Below are positions 24,635 to 33,592 of a stretch of DNA of 64,000 bases, piece by piece. The notes beneath the pieces are model-generated. The model was not told the origin of the DNA. It saw only the letters and a program-made list of their open reading frames with translations, and searched no databases. Made by a program: the position numbers and the translations under genes. The stretch is taken from NCBI GenBank assembly GCA_900168235.1, contig FUZG01000009.1:92442-156441 (forward strand), written 5' to 3'. The stretch is from Lachnospiraceae bacterium (GTDB lineage Bacteria; Bacillota; Clostridia; Lachnospirales; Lachnospiraceae). Every line of letters starts with the position of its first letter. Positions within the stretch are counted from its first letter, which is position 1.

Positions 24635-26001
24635 AAGTAAAAACAATTGGAGACCAGGGATAAGAAGAAGGAAAAAGCAGACTAAAGAGAAATCAACGTC
24701 TTCTAAAAAAGCAGCATAAAGAAGCGTTCACGAGCCACATATAATGTTCGCGGTCAGATGGCTTTCTGAAACGAACGAGTATGACAAAAAAGAAAAGCCC
24801 TGTTCAGAAGATCCTGTTCCGTGGTTTTTTCACATTTTTGTCAGAAATGTTTCCTCGCTTGAACTTGGTACACACGTGATTTCCAAGACATCTTCTGTAT
24901 CTACAGACCACGATACACTGTCTCTTCTAATCAAGGGATTTATAACACCTCAGTGCTCTAATCTGACTGAACTGCTACAAAAAACTATGCCTGCATATAA
25001 GGAGGTATATCGTAATTTTGTGCGGTTTCTTACCAAAAGTGGTAAGGCAGAACTGTATGAAGATCAGACATGTTGTGAGGGCAGAGCCCTAGCGTGTCTG
25101 CTCTTTTTCATTTAATGCGAATAGAATCTGTGTCGAGTATGTCTGTTTATCCTGTTCTATTCTGAATAATATTGGGGTGCGACCTTGTTATAGTATTTTA
25201 TGCAGTAGCGACCTTTCTTTGTAACGAGTTTCTGCCTGTTGCATCTGCTCGATCTATTTATCAACATGTATCAGTGGTGGTATTTTGCATATGTTAATAG
25301 TGCTTTTAGCGACACTTTTATCCTACGTTAATAGCGCTTTTATCGTCGCTTTTAACAATTCCCAGCTCGAGTCGGGCAAAGCCAGTCCCACAGTGGCTTC
25401 CAAGCCACCCCCCAGCTCACGACTATTATCTCTTTTCACCGTGTCCATGGCTGTTTCTCCTCACTTCACATGATTTTTGATTATATTTCTTTCACTTTGT
25501 TTTTTATGCTTGCTCTATATTGCATTTTTCATCCACTTGCTTTTCTAGTCAGCAGTATCCTGTTTGAGTTTCTAATAATATTTGTATTTGTTATATGGAT
25601 TTTTGTTTTAGCTCCTGGATAGAAGTAGATTTGTTTTGGATCACATTTGTCCTTCGTCCTTCGCCCGTATTAATCAGTTATGTTATAATCTGTTTGAAGC
25701 CACATAAGTTATTCAGCTGTGGTCGAGATTATCGCATATTCTAACGACGCTAAGGTTTTACAGTATGGCTTTATGGAAGTTATTAATACACAAGAATCCT
25801 AGAGTTTATGTAAGGTGCCTTTCTTTGATTTCCTTTTGGGTGTCAGAGAAAATCATCTTGCAATGGAGTTGGCTCAGATCTACAAAAGATAATTTTATAT
25901 TTATAAAGTTGATCAGACTTTGAACAGTTTCCTAAGATGTTTTCGGACGACTGCGATAAGTATTTAGTAATCATCACAAATCCCTATTTTGTACAAACGC
26001 C
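24635..26001. other. Gene-poor stretch with eroded sequence
   Basis: No convincing gene. A 123-codon frame at 24744-25115 lacks a ribosome binding site and its last codons form a hairpin (CAGACA/TGTCTG, 25065-25100, then CTCTTTTT) that looks like a terminator. A 41-codon minus-strand frame (25323-25448) has AGGAG before its ATG but no recognisable product. Around 25293-25355 the phrase GTTAATAG-GCTTTTA repeats in degenerate form. The rest is AT-rich and uninformative. It is the left border of the minus-strand island. Confidence 0.5.
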
Positions 26002-27354
26002 TTAATACAATTCATCTATATTTGCATTAAACTTAAAGTTACCGGTATCTATGCCATGGCGTTTACAATAAGCTCTTATCCAATCTGCTTCCTCCTCGGT
26101 GCAGTCTTTGTTAAATCTGTGATAAGCCTGCATTAATGTTCTGTCCTGGATTTCTATTGTAATGAAAGGTGTATTCACATCGTTGCTTTTTCGCATGAAT
26201 AGGATTGTAGTATCGTTATGGATCATGGCGAGAAAATAGCTCAGGAGACAGTTACTCATATAGATTGCTTCTCTGCAAAAGTCATTTGTCGTCTGAGGGT
26301 ATCTTACAAAGTATTCTTTTCCGCGTTCCTGCCAGTCATAAAGCCGCTTACGATTAGATCGTCTTATAGATTTATCATATTCTTCCCTTTTTACAAGAAG
26401 GTAATTATTCAATTGAAATAAAACGTTATCATTAACAGCACCTTTATGATTTTTCAGGTAATCGTAATATATTGGATCTATCATGGAAATTCGTTTTATT
26501 ATGGGACCTCGTTGTCTTTGCCATTCTCTTTCTAGCGTATCCCTACGTAGGAATACTTCGAATATAGATGAGCACCAGACACTTGATAAATGTTTTCTGC
26601 TGGATAAGAATAATCTTCCTGCTTCTCCTACTGTAAGGTCACCTTTTATAAGTGCTGAAAGGTATTCACATTGTGCATCATTAAGCTCCTTTTCAAATAC
26701 TTCCGGAAATTTCATGTTCAGCTCTTTTATGAAAGCTATATTATCAAGATGTCCTATAAGTGCCGCACCGGATCGGCAATTAACCGCCCGTAATATTTTC
26801 ATAGACAGGCCATCGTATAAATCAGAAGGTTTGCTTGCAAATAGGTCTAACTCATCCAGATCGTCAATGTTTGCGGCTAATTCGTCCAATCCTGCTTTGT
26901 AAAGCATTTCTTTTGCAGTGTTCTGTTTTAAGCAATTATAGATATGGTCCAAAGTCCTCAGTTTACCTGTATAGTTTTTTTTCATATGCCATTCAGGATA
27001 TTCTGAAGAATATACGTCATAAATCTTATCTAAGATCTCACTAGAGTAGGCAACAAACTCATCCTTAACACATTTTTGGTGAAAGAAAGATTCTGTTTCA
27101 AAATCCCAACTGTAGCCACTATGAAAAGGCAGTCTCACGATTTTCTTTGGCATCCTGTCGAGGTCATACTCTATACAGAGTGAATCAATATATGGCTGTA
27201 TCTGAAAAATGTAGAGAAACAGGCTGCTTTGAATACCTGCTCCATCATACCTAACGTTACAAGCCATATTATATTCATCAATTTCAGGAGGAATCCAATT
27301 CTTTTCAGGTTTGTTGATATCTAATAATTTTAGAGATGAATAAAATAAATTCAT
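26002..27354 (-). CDS. PcfJ-like protein
   Basis: This is a 450-residue protein. The C-terminal 130 residues match the PcfJ-like pattern: an acidic/aromatic segment (DWQERGKEYFVRYPQTTNDFCREAIYMSNCLLSYFLAMIHNDTTILFMR), then ITIEIQDRTLMQAYHRFNKDCT. PcfJ proteins occur on conjugative plasmids and in clostridial accessory regions, and their function is not known. The N-terminal 300 residues are helical with no recognised domain. It is the last gene of the island's minus-strand series, about 100 nt after the PolC-like gene. No good ribosome binding site is seen. Confidence 0.65.
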   Translation of the reverse strand: MNLFYSSLKLLDINKPEKNWIPPEIDEYNMACNVRYDGAGIQSSLFLYIFQIQPYIDSLCIEYDLDRMPKKIVRLPFHSGYSWDFETESFFHQKCVKDEFVAYSSEILDKIYDVYSSEYPEWHMKKNYTGKLRTLDHIYNCLKQNTAKEMLYKAGLDELAANIDDLDELDLFASKPSDLYDGLSMKILRAVNCRSGAALIGHLDNIAFIKELNMKFPEVFEKELNDAQCEYLSALIKGDLTVGEAGRLFLSSRKHLSSVWCSSIFEVFLRRDTLEREWQRQRGPIIKRISMIDPIYYDYLKNHKGAVNDNVLFQLNNYLLVKREEYDKSIRRSNRKRLYDWQERGKEYFVRYPQTTNDFCREAIYMSNCLLSYFLAMIHNDTTILFMRKSNDVNTPFITIEIQDRTLMQAYHRFNKDCTEEEADWIRAYCKRHGIDTGNFKFNANIDELY

Positions 27355-27460
27355 GTGTTATGCCTGTACATTTAAATAGAATATCTATTAGTTTTGATAT
27401 GCGTATGTAAAATCTCATGAATCTTTTAAGTTTCGATTTTCCGTCTCCAATTGGTACAGC

Positions 27461-29128
27461 TTATTCAGATTTCAATATAATATTTCTTGCATACATTTCC
27501 ATTACTACTAATAGCTCGTTTAATAAGTCATTAGGTTGGCCGGACCTCCTATCAATACCTTGTTTCAAGAGGTCGTAATATGCTTTTCTTGCATTTTCGT
27601 ATCCTTTTTTTATAAATGTTATACCAACCTCGTGGGCATAGAAATTAAGCCATCCGTTGTAATATATCTCCGGAAAATACAATTTATAATAAAGGAACTT
27701 CCATGACAGGAGTAGACGTTGTGAAGAGTCTGTTTTAGTAACCAGATAAAATACTTTATGACACGAGTTTATATACCATTCAGGAATGCCTGCTTTTTTC
27801 ATGTCATTTATCCATTCTTCTTTTAGTCCAAGATAATGTGCTTTGCCTTTTCGTACACATTCCATAATTTTGAAAGCCGATTCTCGATTGATGCCCTTAT
27901 CAAGAAGATATAGCATAATATCTTCCCTGCTTGAGATACAGTCCGAGAATGGTACAATATGATCTCTGATTAAAAATTCTGAATTTTCTTCCCATACATT
28001 CGTTCCGTTGACCATATTTATCACTTTTAGAATGTCCGAATACCGTTTAGGACGTATTAGCTCAAGTATCTTTATAGTATCAAAACTTCCAACATCCGGA
28101 GTTCCCAATGTTCCGACAGAAACACCTTGAATATGATCCGATGTAATTCCAAGTCCTTCAGTACTTGAAAAAAGGCTTAATATCTTTTTATCATCCATAG
28201 GAATATCCTTAGGATTGACTCCGGTTGTATCAGAAAGAAAATGTAAAAAGGATAAGGAAGGATCTTGTTTTTGATTGACACATATTTGGGGAGTAGTAGT
28301 CTTTGGAGAATGGTATCCTATTATCTTAATTATTTCTTCTATGACTTGCATTTTATCTGAATAGAACATTTGTCCGATCCGATCAATATTAGCAAAATCG
28401 CATAGAATCTTTGGAAAATATTCACGTGCAAAATTCACGTCTATACAAGATCTGAAACTATCAAAATTTGAACCCAGAAAAGGTTCAGCAGGAAGATTAA
28501 ACCCGCATTTAGTCATCGATTTTCCACAGAAAGGACATTTCTTCCCTGGAAGATCAATTCCTAGATCACCAACGTTGAATCTGTGAATATTGTGAATATC
28601 AAACTCTGCTCTTTCACAGTTTCGACATATATAATGTGCCGGAAGAGGATTTGTTTCAGTAATTCCTAAAAGATATAAGATATATGATGAACCACAAGTT
28701 GCTCTGAAAAAGGCATGATACTCGCTTTTTTTACTTATTTTTATAAACTCCAGAAGAAGCATATAAAAACAAGAAAGATTGTTATTCTTTATAAAATTTA
28801 ACTCTGATTCAAGACGATTTTCTACGTCTGGGGGAAGTTTTTTACCATATATTTCATGAACAGCGTTATAGCAAAGATGAATTAGATTTTTTTCCAGATT
28901 GTTATTAAAAGAATCATTTATTTTGTCAGGAATTTTTATAAGTACCTGTAAGCCATTTCCAGGTATATTATCGTAATTAACCCCATCGGATAAATAAAAG
29001 GAAAGAGAGTCTGCAATGAATATGGTAGGAAGCCCGGCGTTTTCTGCTTCTTTAATGTATTTTTGCGCTTCCGATACTGTATTAAGGTATTTGATTTGTG
29101 GTGGATAAAGTATTGATTGTTTTTTCAT
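27461..29128 (-). CDS. Degenerate PolC-like protein
   Basis: This is a 555-residue relative of PolC, whose normal length is about 1,430. From residue 137 it follows the PolC polymerase core: GSSYILYLLGITETNPLPAHYICRNC, a CxxC...CxxC pair (Cys168/171, Cys198/201), EPFLGSNFDSF, then FSSTEGLGIT and MECVRKGKAHYLGLKEEW. The exonuclease and most finger sequences are absent. The catalytic PDIDLNFS is SCIDVNFA, so the first active-site Asp is lost, and SRGSVGSS is FRATCGSS. It should not polymerise DNA. GGAGGTG precedes the ATG and the frame is intact, so it is probably expressed. Confidence 0.8.
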   Translation of the reverse strand: MKKQSILYPPQIKYLNTVSEAQKYIKEAENAGLPTIFIADSLSFYLSDGVNYDNIPGNGLQVLIKIPDKINDSFNNNLEKNLIHLCYNAVHEIYGKKLPPDVENRLESELNFIKNNNLSCFYMLLLEFIKISKKSEYHAFFRATCGSSYILYLLGITETNPLPAHYICRNCERAEFDIHNIHRFNVGDLGIDLPGKKCPFCGKSMTKCGFNLPAEPFLGSNFDSFRSCIDVNFAREYFPKILCDFANIDRIGQMFYSDKMQVIEEIIKIIGYHSPKTTTPQICVNQKQDPSLSFLHFLSDTTGVNPKDIPMDDKKILSLFSSTEGLGITSDHIQGVSVGTLGTPDVGSFDTIKILELIRPKRYSDILKVINMVNGTNVWEENSEFLIRDHIVPFSDCISSREDIMLYLLDKGINRESAFKIMECVRKGKAHYLGLKEEWINDMKKAGIPEWYINSCHKVFYLVTKTDSSQRLLLSWKFLYYKLYFPEIYYNGWLNFYAHEVGITFIKKGYENARKAYYDLLKQGIDRRSGQPNDLLNELLVVMEMYARNIILKSE

Positions 29129-29173
29129 CGTTCACCTCCATAGTTGGTTATGGTATGTGAACAGTTTAAGAAA

Positions 29174-29201
29174 TGCGATGTGCACATTATGGCACATCGC
29201 A
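29174..29201 (-). terminator. Island hairpin, copy after the DnaB-like gene
   Basis: TGCGATGTGC / GCACATCGCA is a perfect 10-bp stem with an 8-nt loop. It sits about 45 nt after the DnaB-like stop and before the PolC-like start. The T-run on the minus strand is weak (TTTCTT). It belongs to the GATGYGC hairpin family of the island. Confidence 0.6.
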
Positions 29202-29245
29202 ATAGTATTTTTGAGATTCATGTCCGGAAATTTAAAAACTTGTTT

Positions 29246-29569
29246 TCACTTTCCTCCAGAAGAAGAGAAGTCCGGATTTGCAAATTTTGTATACTGGGGA
29301 AGCCAGGCAAGCTTGATAGTTCCAATAGAACCGTTTCTCTGCTTAGCGATGATGACCTCGGCAATGTTCTTTTCGTCTGTATCGGAGTGATAGTAATCAT
29401 CACGGTAAATGAACATAACTACGTACTGCCTTGCGAAGAAATCATCCGGCACAAGCATTTCGGAAGCAGCGATGATGGCTTCTTTACCTAGGAACATTGC
29501 ACCTATGACAGATTGTTCCGCCTCCACAGAGTGGGGCGGAACGCGATTTATCAGTGTTTCATTGTCCAT
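29246..29569 (-). CDS. DnaB-like mini-protein lacking the ATPase core
   Basis: This is a 107-residue protein made of the two ends of the replicative helicase DnaB. Residues 1-45 are the DnaB N-terminus (PPHSVEAEQSVIGAMFL, then DDFFARQ). Residues 60-95 are the C-terminus (DEKNIAEVIIAKQRNGSIG, then TIKLAWLPQYTKF). The roughly 330 residues between, with Walker A and B and the RecA fold, are missing. It cannot unwind DNA but could mimic or contact helicase partners. The start at 29569 has AAAGG 7 nt upstream. A deletion pseudogene is the alternative, though both parts remain in frame and well conserved. Confidence 0.75.
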   Translation of the reverse strand: MDNETLINRVPPHSVEAEQSVIGAMFLGKEAIIAASEMLVPDDFFARQYVVMFIYRDDYYHSDTDEKNIAEVIIAKQRNGSIGTIKLAWLPQYTKFANPDFSSSGGK

Positions 29570-29645
29570 AACTATACCTTTCTTTTCAAATGCACAATCA
29601 TTACTCAGCATATACGTGCGCTTTAAGCGCCGAAGTTACATCTAG

Positions 29646-30227
29646 CTAATTGCAGATAATAATATCCACAACTTTACTTGCACCTTTCGGATCAAGTTTA
29701 TGTGCCATGTCTACATGAAAAATCCTGGACTGATCATTGTAGTATTGTTTGAGATATGCCTCGTTAGGAGCAATATCATCTTTCAGACCATAGAGAATGA
29801 ATGTCTCCTGAGGGAGATTTTCAGTCAACATATTTGAAAAGAAGCTCTCTTTCTCGGATTCTATGCAGTCTAAAAATGATTCTGTAAGTTCTGGATTATT
29901 ATCACGATCGGAATACATGATCATCCTAAGATTATCCGGAAGGGCTATATTTACAAGAATCTTTTTTATTTCAGGAATCTGCATCACGTAAAAGGCCCCG
30001 AGTGATGATGCAACAACACAGTCATATTTATTAGTTTGGATAAGCGTATGTAAAAGCTCATGCATCTTTTTTGGCTCAGTTACCGGAAATTGTGGTGCGT
30101 CAATTTTTACAGAGATTCCGTGGGATTGAAACTCTCTTCTTATCAGCTCACTGGAATGACCATTACCATGTCCAAGATATCCGTGAACATAGCGAATATT
30201 TATAAAATCGCTCATTTTTACTTTCAT
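29646..30227 (-). CDS. YqiA/YcfP-like alpha/beta-hydrolase (esterase)
   Basis: This is a 193-residue small esterase of the UPF0227 type. It has the opening YVHGYLGHGNGHSS, the nucleophile elbow ASSLGAF with Ser75, an Asp in LKDDIAP and a His in DMAHKLD. Its natural ester substrate is unknown. The start ATG 30227 overlaps the DnaA-like stop as TAATG, with GGAGG 7 nt before it, so the two genes are translationally coupled. The same domain pair is fused in one protein at 45606-46928. A start at 30272 would lie inside the upstream gene and is rejected. Confidence 0.8.
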   Translation of the reverse strand: MKVKMSDFINIRYVHGYLGHGNGHSSELIRREFQSHGISVKIDAPQFPVTEPKKMHELLHTLIQTNKYDCVVASSLGAFYVMQIPEIKKILVNIALPDNLRMIMYSDRDNNPELTESFLDCIESEKESFFSNMLTENLPQETFILYGLKDDIAPNEAYLKQYYNDQSRIFHVDMAHKLDPKGASKVVDIIICN

Positions 30228-30943
30228 TAAAGATCCTCCAGCATTTTTTGAATGTTTTCTAGATCCGGACATGTCTTTTTAATTTTCATATGCATTTGGA
30301 TGGTGTTCAAAACACCCAATAACTTACAAACATCTCTTTCACAGCCATCTGCAATACAGTTTTTAATTTCTTCGCCTAATGGTATGCTCATTTTTTTGAT
30401 TTGAAAATCCAAAATATCATTGATAAGAGGTTTGTCCGGTCTTCGAATTTCTGCTAAACAGCATGTTTCTATTAGAGCCCTAAATTTCCCACAATCTTCA
30501 AAAAGCTTTGCAGGGGGTAAATATGAAGTGATTAATACCTTTTTCCCCATCAAAGTCAGATCTTCGATAATGTAAAATAATTCTGATTGGGTTGATTGCA
30601 GACTTTGTACAAATTCTATGTTGTCACATATGAATACATCTGCATCACGGTACTTCATCCTCATTTTTTTCATTTCAGAGTTTCCGCTTCTAATGCAATC
30701 GATTACTTCATTGGCAAAATTTTCGGCAGTAACATATTCTATTTTGATATTTAGATTTTTTTCATGGATGGCATTAGCAACCGCATTTACTAAATGTGTT
30801 TTCCCAACTCCTGCTTCGCCATAAATAAAGAGAGGGCTATTATCTCCAACTGTGTTTGCAAACATTTTGGCTGCTTCTACCGTAAAAGAATTAGTTTCTC
30901 CAACCACATAATTTGTAAAGGTATAGTTTTCATTAATTTTCAT
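30227..30943 (-). CDS. DnaA-like AAA+ protein 1 (no DNA-binding domain)
   Basis: This is a 238-residue protein equal to DnaA domain III. Visible are YTFTNYVVGETN, Walker A GEAGVGKTH, a Walker B-like VFICDNIEF (usual LLIDDIQF) and LITSYLPPAKL in the sensor 1 region. The domain IV helix-turn-helix and the N-terminal domain I of DnaA are absent, so it should bind nucleotide but not DnaA boxes. The size is like Hda or DnaC-type loaders. It is coupled to the esterase gene downstream. The start is ATG 30943, with GAGGTG upstream; a GTG 6 nt earlier is in frame. Confidence 0.82.
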   Translation of the reverse strand: MKINENYTFTNYVVGETNSFTVEAAKMFANTVGDNSPLFIYGEAGVGKTHLVNAVANAIHEKNLNIKIEYVTAENFANEVIDCIRSGNSEMKKMRMKYRDADVFICDNIEFVQSLQSTQSELFYIIEDLTLMGKKVLITSYLPPAKLFEDCGKFRALIETCCLAEIRRPDKPLINDILDFQIKKMSIPLGEEIKNCIADGCERDVCKLLGVLNTIQMHMKIKKTCPDLENIQKMLEDL

Positions 30944-30987
30944 GTACACCTCGACTGTTTGTAATGCTTAAACCTAAAAGATATACT

Positions 30988-31341
30988 TCATCTATTCGTA
31001 TCATGGTAATCTTCATCCAGATAACACTGATAATGCCGGCTTCCATCTATATGAACTCTCGGAGGTTTTGTTAGATTGAATCTTTTTATAAGCTCCGGCA
31101 AATATACCTCATCGATAAATTGGCTCATGTAAATCACCGGTTTTCCTTTGCTTGTTACTTCGAGTCTGCCACGTGGATAGTAATCAAAAGTTTTCTGACA
31201 GCCTTTTGGCTTTACATGATCCCACAGTTCTTTATGGTTATAATTTCTACCTTTTTTTGACAGTCCGACTGTATTTTTCTCATCGTATAAGACAACGAGC
31301 AGTTCACCCTCTATGAGCCAGAAAACACCTCTGTTTTCCAT
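30988..31341 (-). CDS. Small hypothetical protein between the DnaA-like genes
   Basis: This is a 117-residue soluble protein (ENRGVFWLIEGELLVVLYD...). It has mixed beta strands and a C-terminal acidic segment; no signal or membrane helix is seen. I do not recognise the family. It lies 15 nt after the second DnaA-like gene and 44 nt before the first, all on one strand, so the three are probably one transcript. ATG 31341 is chosen, with AGGTGATC upstream; a GTG at 31350 is in frame. Confidence 0.6.
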   Translation of the reverse strand: MENRGVFWLIEGELLVVLYDEKNTVGLSKKGRNYNHKELWDHVKPKGCQKTFDYYPRGRLEVTSKGKPVIYMSQFIDEVYLPELIKRFNLTKPPRVHIDGSRHYQCYLDEDYHDTNR

Positions 31342-31356
31342 ATAGATCACCTACTT

Positions 31357-32127
31357 TCACTCTGTGCAAATCACATCTTTTAAAATGTTTTTTGCCATTT
31401 CAAGTGTAACGGTAGGCTTCGAAAGCTCTAAGTACGCGATAATACTGGTTATTGCACCTTCGACCTCGCTAAGGTTAGTACCTGTATTGAAAGTGATATA
31501 TTCAACAACTTCATCCCTAAGCATCAATCCATGCTCCGCAGCTTTCATTCGGACCAGATTACTCTTCATCGCACTGTCCGGGGCTTTTATCTCTGCAATA
31601 AGTCCCATTCCCATTCGTATTTTCATGTGCTCATCAAATTTCATTTTTTTAGGTGGCTTATCCGATGAAAAAAAGATCTGGCTTCCGTTTCGTAACAGCG
31701 TGTCGATAGCATGTCCAAGCTCAGTAAGAGCGGCCTTTTCGCCGACCAGATATTGAATATCATCTATAAGGAGCACATCCGCATATCTGTAGGTTTCGCG
31801 AATCATAGCTCTTCCGTAATTATCAATAGTATTTGTCGCAGCAGATATATCGTTTATAAATTCCTCGGAAGTCACATACAATACATTCTGCTCAGGATTT
31901 CTATCATTAAGCGTACCTTCAACCGCTTTTAACAGATGAGTCTTACCGGTTCCGCTTCCGCCATAAATAAACAGTGGATTGAACGCTTTGCTATGCTCGC
32001 AGGCGACTGCTTTTGCGGCATTATATGCGATAATATTTCCTTCGCATGTAATAAAGTTATCAAAGTCATAGACAAGTTTTTTGGATGTAGAATCGTCAAT
32101 GATTGTTGTATTAATTGATATTTCCAT
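31357..32127 (-). CDS. DnaA-like AAA+ protein 2 (no DNA-binding domain)
   Basis: This is a 256-residue protein matching DnaA domain III more closely than its neighbour: YDFDNFITCEGN, Walker A YGGSGTGKTHLL, VLYVTSEEFINDI, Walker B VLLIDDIQYL, FFSSDKPPKKMKFDEH (sensor 1) and GLIAEIKAPD. The lid region ends before domain IV, so no DnaA-box binding helix is present. It should be a competent nucleotide-binding AAA+ protein. It may oligomerise with, or compete with, DnaA or its loaders (inference). AAGGAG lies 6 nt before the ATG. An island hairpin lies upstream. Confidence 0.87.
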   Translation of the reverse strand: MEISINTTIIDDSTSKKLVYDFDNFITCEGNIIAYNAAKAVACEHSKAFNPLFIYGGSGTGKTHLLKAVEGTLNDRNPEQNVLYVTSEEFINDISAATNTIDNYGRAMIRETYRYADVLLIDDIQYLVGEKAALTELGHAIDTLLRNGSQIFFSSDKPPKKMKFDEHMKIRMGMGLIAEIKAPDSAMKSNLVRMKAAEHGLMLRDEVVEYITFNTGTNLSEVEGAITSIIAYLELSKPTVTLEMAKNILKDVICTE

Positions 32128-32198
32128 GAATTGCTCCTTCTTCCCGTGGACTGCTTTTCACACTCAGTAGTGATCGTGTTCTCTTCTGCTTTGATATT

Positions 32199-32235
32199 AA
32201 AAAAAGCGATGCGCCTTTTTTAGCACACATCGCTT
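32199..32235 (-). terminator. Island terminator after the DnaE-like gene
   Basis: On the minus strand AAGCGATG / CATCGCTT closes an A-rich loop and is followed by a run of seven T. It lies 30 nt after the DnaE-like stop. The flanking TTTGATATTAAAAAAAGCG is shared with the copy at 36237-36269. Confidence 0.75.
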
Positions 32236-32265
32236 AATAATGGTTTCAAAACAGATATTTGTTTT

Positions 32266-33465
32266 TTAACTGCATCTTACTTTATGCTGATTACAAACTT
32301 CTGAAAAAGCAGTTTTATATTCGTCAGGGTAGTAATAGTTTAACCAGGCTTTCTGATATATGAGCATGGAATAGGACATGAAATGCGATTTATTTCCGGC
32401 GTAAATTGCCATTTTCTCCATAATAGTAAAGATGCTATTACCCTCATCTTCTGTTATACCGCGTGAAATACAGCCGGAAATCCCATCTTTTTCGCTTCCG
32501 TAGATAAATTTGTTTCGAATATCCTTAATTAGAGCTGTATCTCTTCTTCCCAAAGCACGCCTGGCTTCATTGCTCTGCTCAGGAGAGAAGCCACCGATAC
32601 GTTTTAAGACGGCTATTATCTGTTCCTGGTAAATCAGTAAGCCATGAGTTGTTTTTATAATATCGTTATAGATCCCATTGACGAAGTATTTTTGAGCAGG
32701 CTGTCGTCTGTTTTCTATGTATAAATCAAATGTTTCTTTGTGACTCCATATGTTATCGCTTTCCGGATGAAGTATATATCCGGAAGTCAATTCCTCCAGC
32801 GAGCGGGGAGACATTTTAATAAAGAAATCGTCAATAAAGTCATTCCCAATCACATCAAAAACATTTTTGTCTGTAAAATCAATATTATATAAATCGAGTG
32901 CTTGACCTCTTTCCTTATAGATAATCTGTAATGTTCTGCATATTAATCTCAATGAAGGAATAACAGCAAATAGTGACTCATCCTGTGATACGGTTATCTC
33001 CAAGGAATTCGGGTTCGAATTATATTTCTGTATAGCATAGTCATATACCTCGTTTTGCCTGTAGGGATCAAAATCCAGAAATTCTTCTTTCTCACCTTTA
33101 TAATTATTTGGAAGGAATCGTTCAAATAGCAGATCATATTTCATCGGATCCAATTGTGTAATATCAAGGCAATATGAAACCATGCTTGACGGCAACGGTC
33201 CTCTTCCGGGACCAACAAAAATACCTTGCGACTTTGCATAGCGGATACAATCCCATAGTACAAGGAAAAAATCAGTCAGGCCGTAATGATGAATTACTTC
33301 AATTTCATGATTCAGGCGCTTTTCAATATATTCATTACATCCTGAGTATTTTTTATATGCCCCTTCAAAGCTTAGCTCTTTTAGATATGAAAAAGGATCA
33401 TGTCCTTCTGGGCAATTAAAGTCAATTTTATCATCTGAACAGCAATATGTTCTGAAAATAAGCAT
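32266..33465 (-). CDS. Degenerate DnaE-like polymerase relative
   Basis: This is a 399-residue relative of DNA polymerase III alpha (DnaE, about 1,150). It covers the palm and fingers: GLTDFFLVLWDCIRYAKSQG, GPGRGP (85-90), DITQLDPMKYDLLFERFLP, LLIYQEQIIAVLKRIGGFSP with ARRALGRRD, and NKSHFMSYSMLIYQKAWLNYYYP. The PHP domain and all C-terminal clamp and DNA-binding parts are missing. The catalytic PDIDIDF is EFLDFDP (128-134), and GSAAGS is GPLPSS, so the active site is damaged. The frame is intact with AAGGAG upstream. This is a second dead polymerase close to the PolC-like one. Confidence 0.8.
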   Translation of the reverse strand: MLIFRTYCCSDDKIDFNCPEGHDPFSYLKELSFEGAYKKYSGCNEYIEKRLNHEIEVIHHYGLTDFFLVLWDCIRYAKSQGIFVGPGRGPLPSSMVSYCLDITQLDPMKYDLLFERFLPNNYKGEKEEFLDFDPYRQNEVYDYAIQKYNSNPNSLEITVSQDESLFAVIPSLRLICRTLQIIYKERGQALDLYNIDFTDKNVFDVIGNDFIDDFFIKMSPRSLEELTSGYILHPESDNIWSHKETFDLYIENRRQPAQKYFVNGIYNDIIKTTHGLLIYQEQIIAVLKRIGGFSPEQSNEARRALGRRDTALIKDIRNKFIYGSEKDGISGCISRGITEDEGNSIFTIMEKMAIYAGNKSHFMSYSMLIYQKAWLNYYYPDEYKTAFSEVCNQHKVRCS

Positions 33466-33527
33466 GTTTACAGCCTTCTCCTTCTTAAAAATGATTGCTT
33501 TGTCGCAGCTTTATTTTTTTATATATC

Positions 33528-33546
33528 TTTACTACTGTATAGTAAA
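33528..33546. promoter_or_regulatory. Palindrome in the DnaE-like promoter region
   Basis: TTTACTA-CTGTA-TAGTAAA is a perfect 7-bp inverted repeat between the preceding terminator and the DnaE-like start. It overlaps the terminator T-run. It may be an operator for one of the island's WYL regulators. Confidence 0.4.
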
Positions 33547-33578
33547 AAAAGCGATGCGCCTTTTTTGGCGCATCGCTT
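33543..33578 (-). terminator. Island terminator after PD-(D/E)XK-like gene 1
   Basis: AAGCGATGCGCC / GGCGCATCGCTT is a perfect 12-bp stem with an A6 loop and a run of seven T on the minus strand. It lies 15 nt after the stop of the gene at 33593. It is the clearest member of the island hairpin family. Confidence 0.92.
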
Positions 33579-33592
33579 AAATACAGCTATAA

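Noticed and set aside
24744..25115. 123-codon plus-strand protein
   Set aside because: It has no ribosome binding site, a sequence unlike any family I know, and a C-terminus formed by a likely terminator hairpin.
25323..25448. 41-codon minus-strand peptide with AGGAG
   Set aside because: Too short and unsupported; the region has degenerate repeats. It is mentioned only in the gap description.
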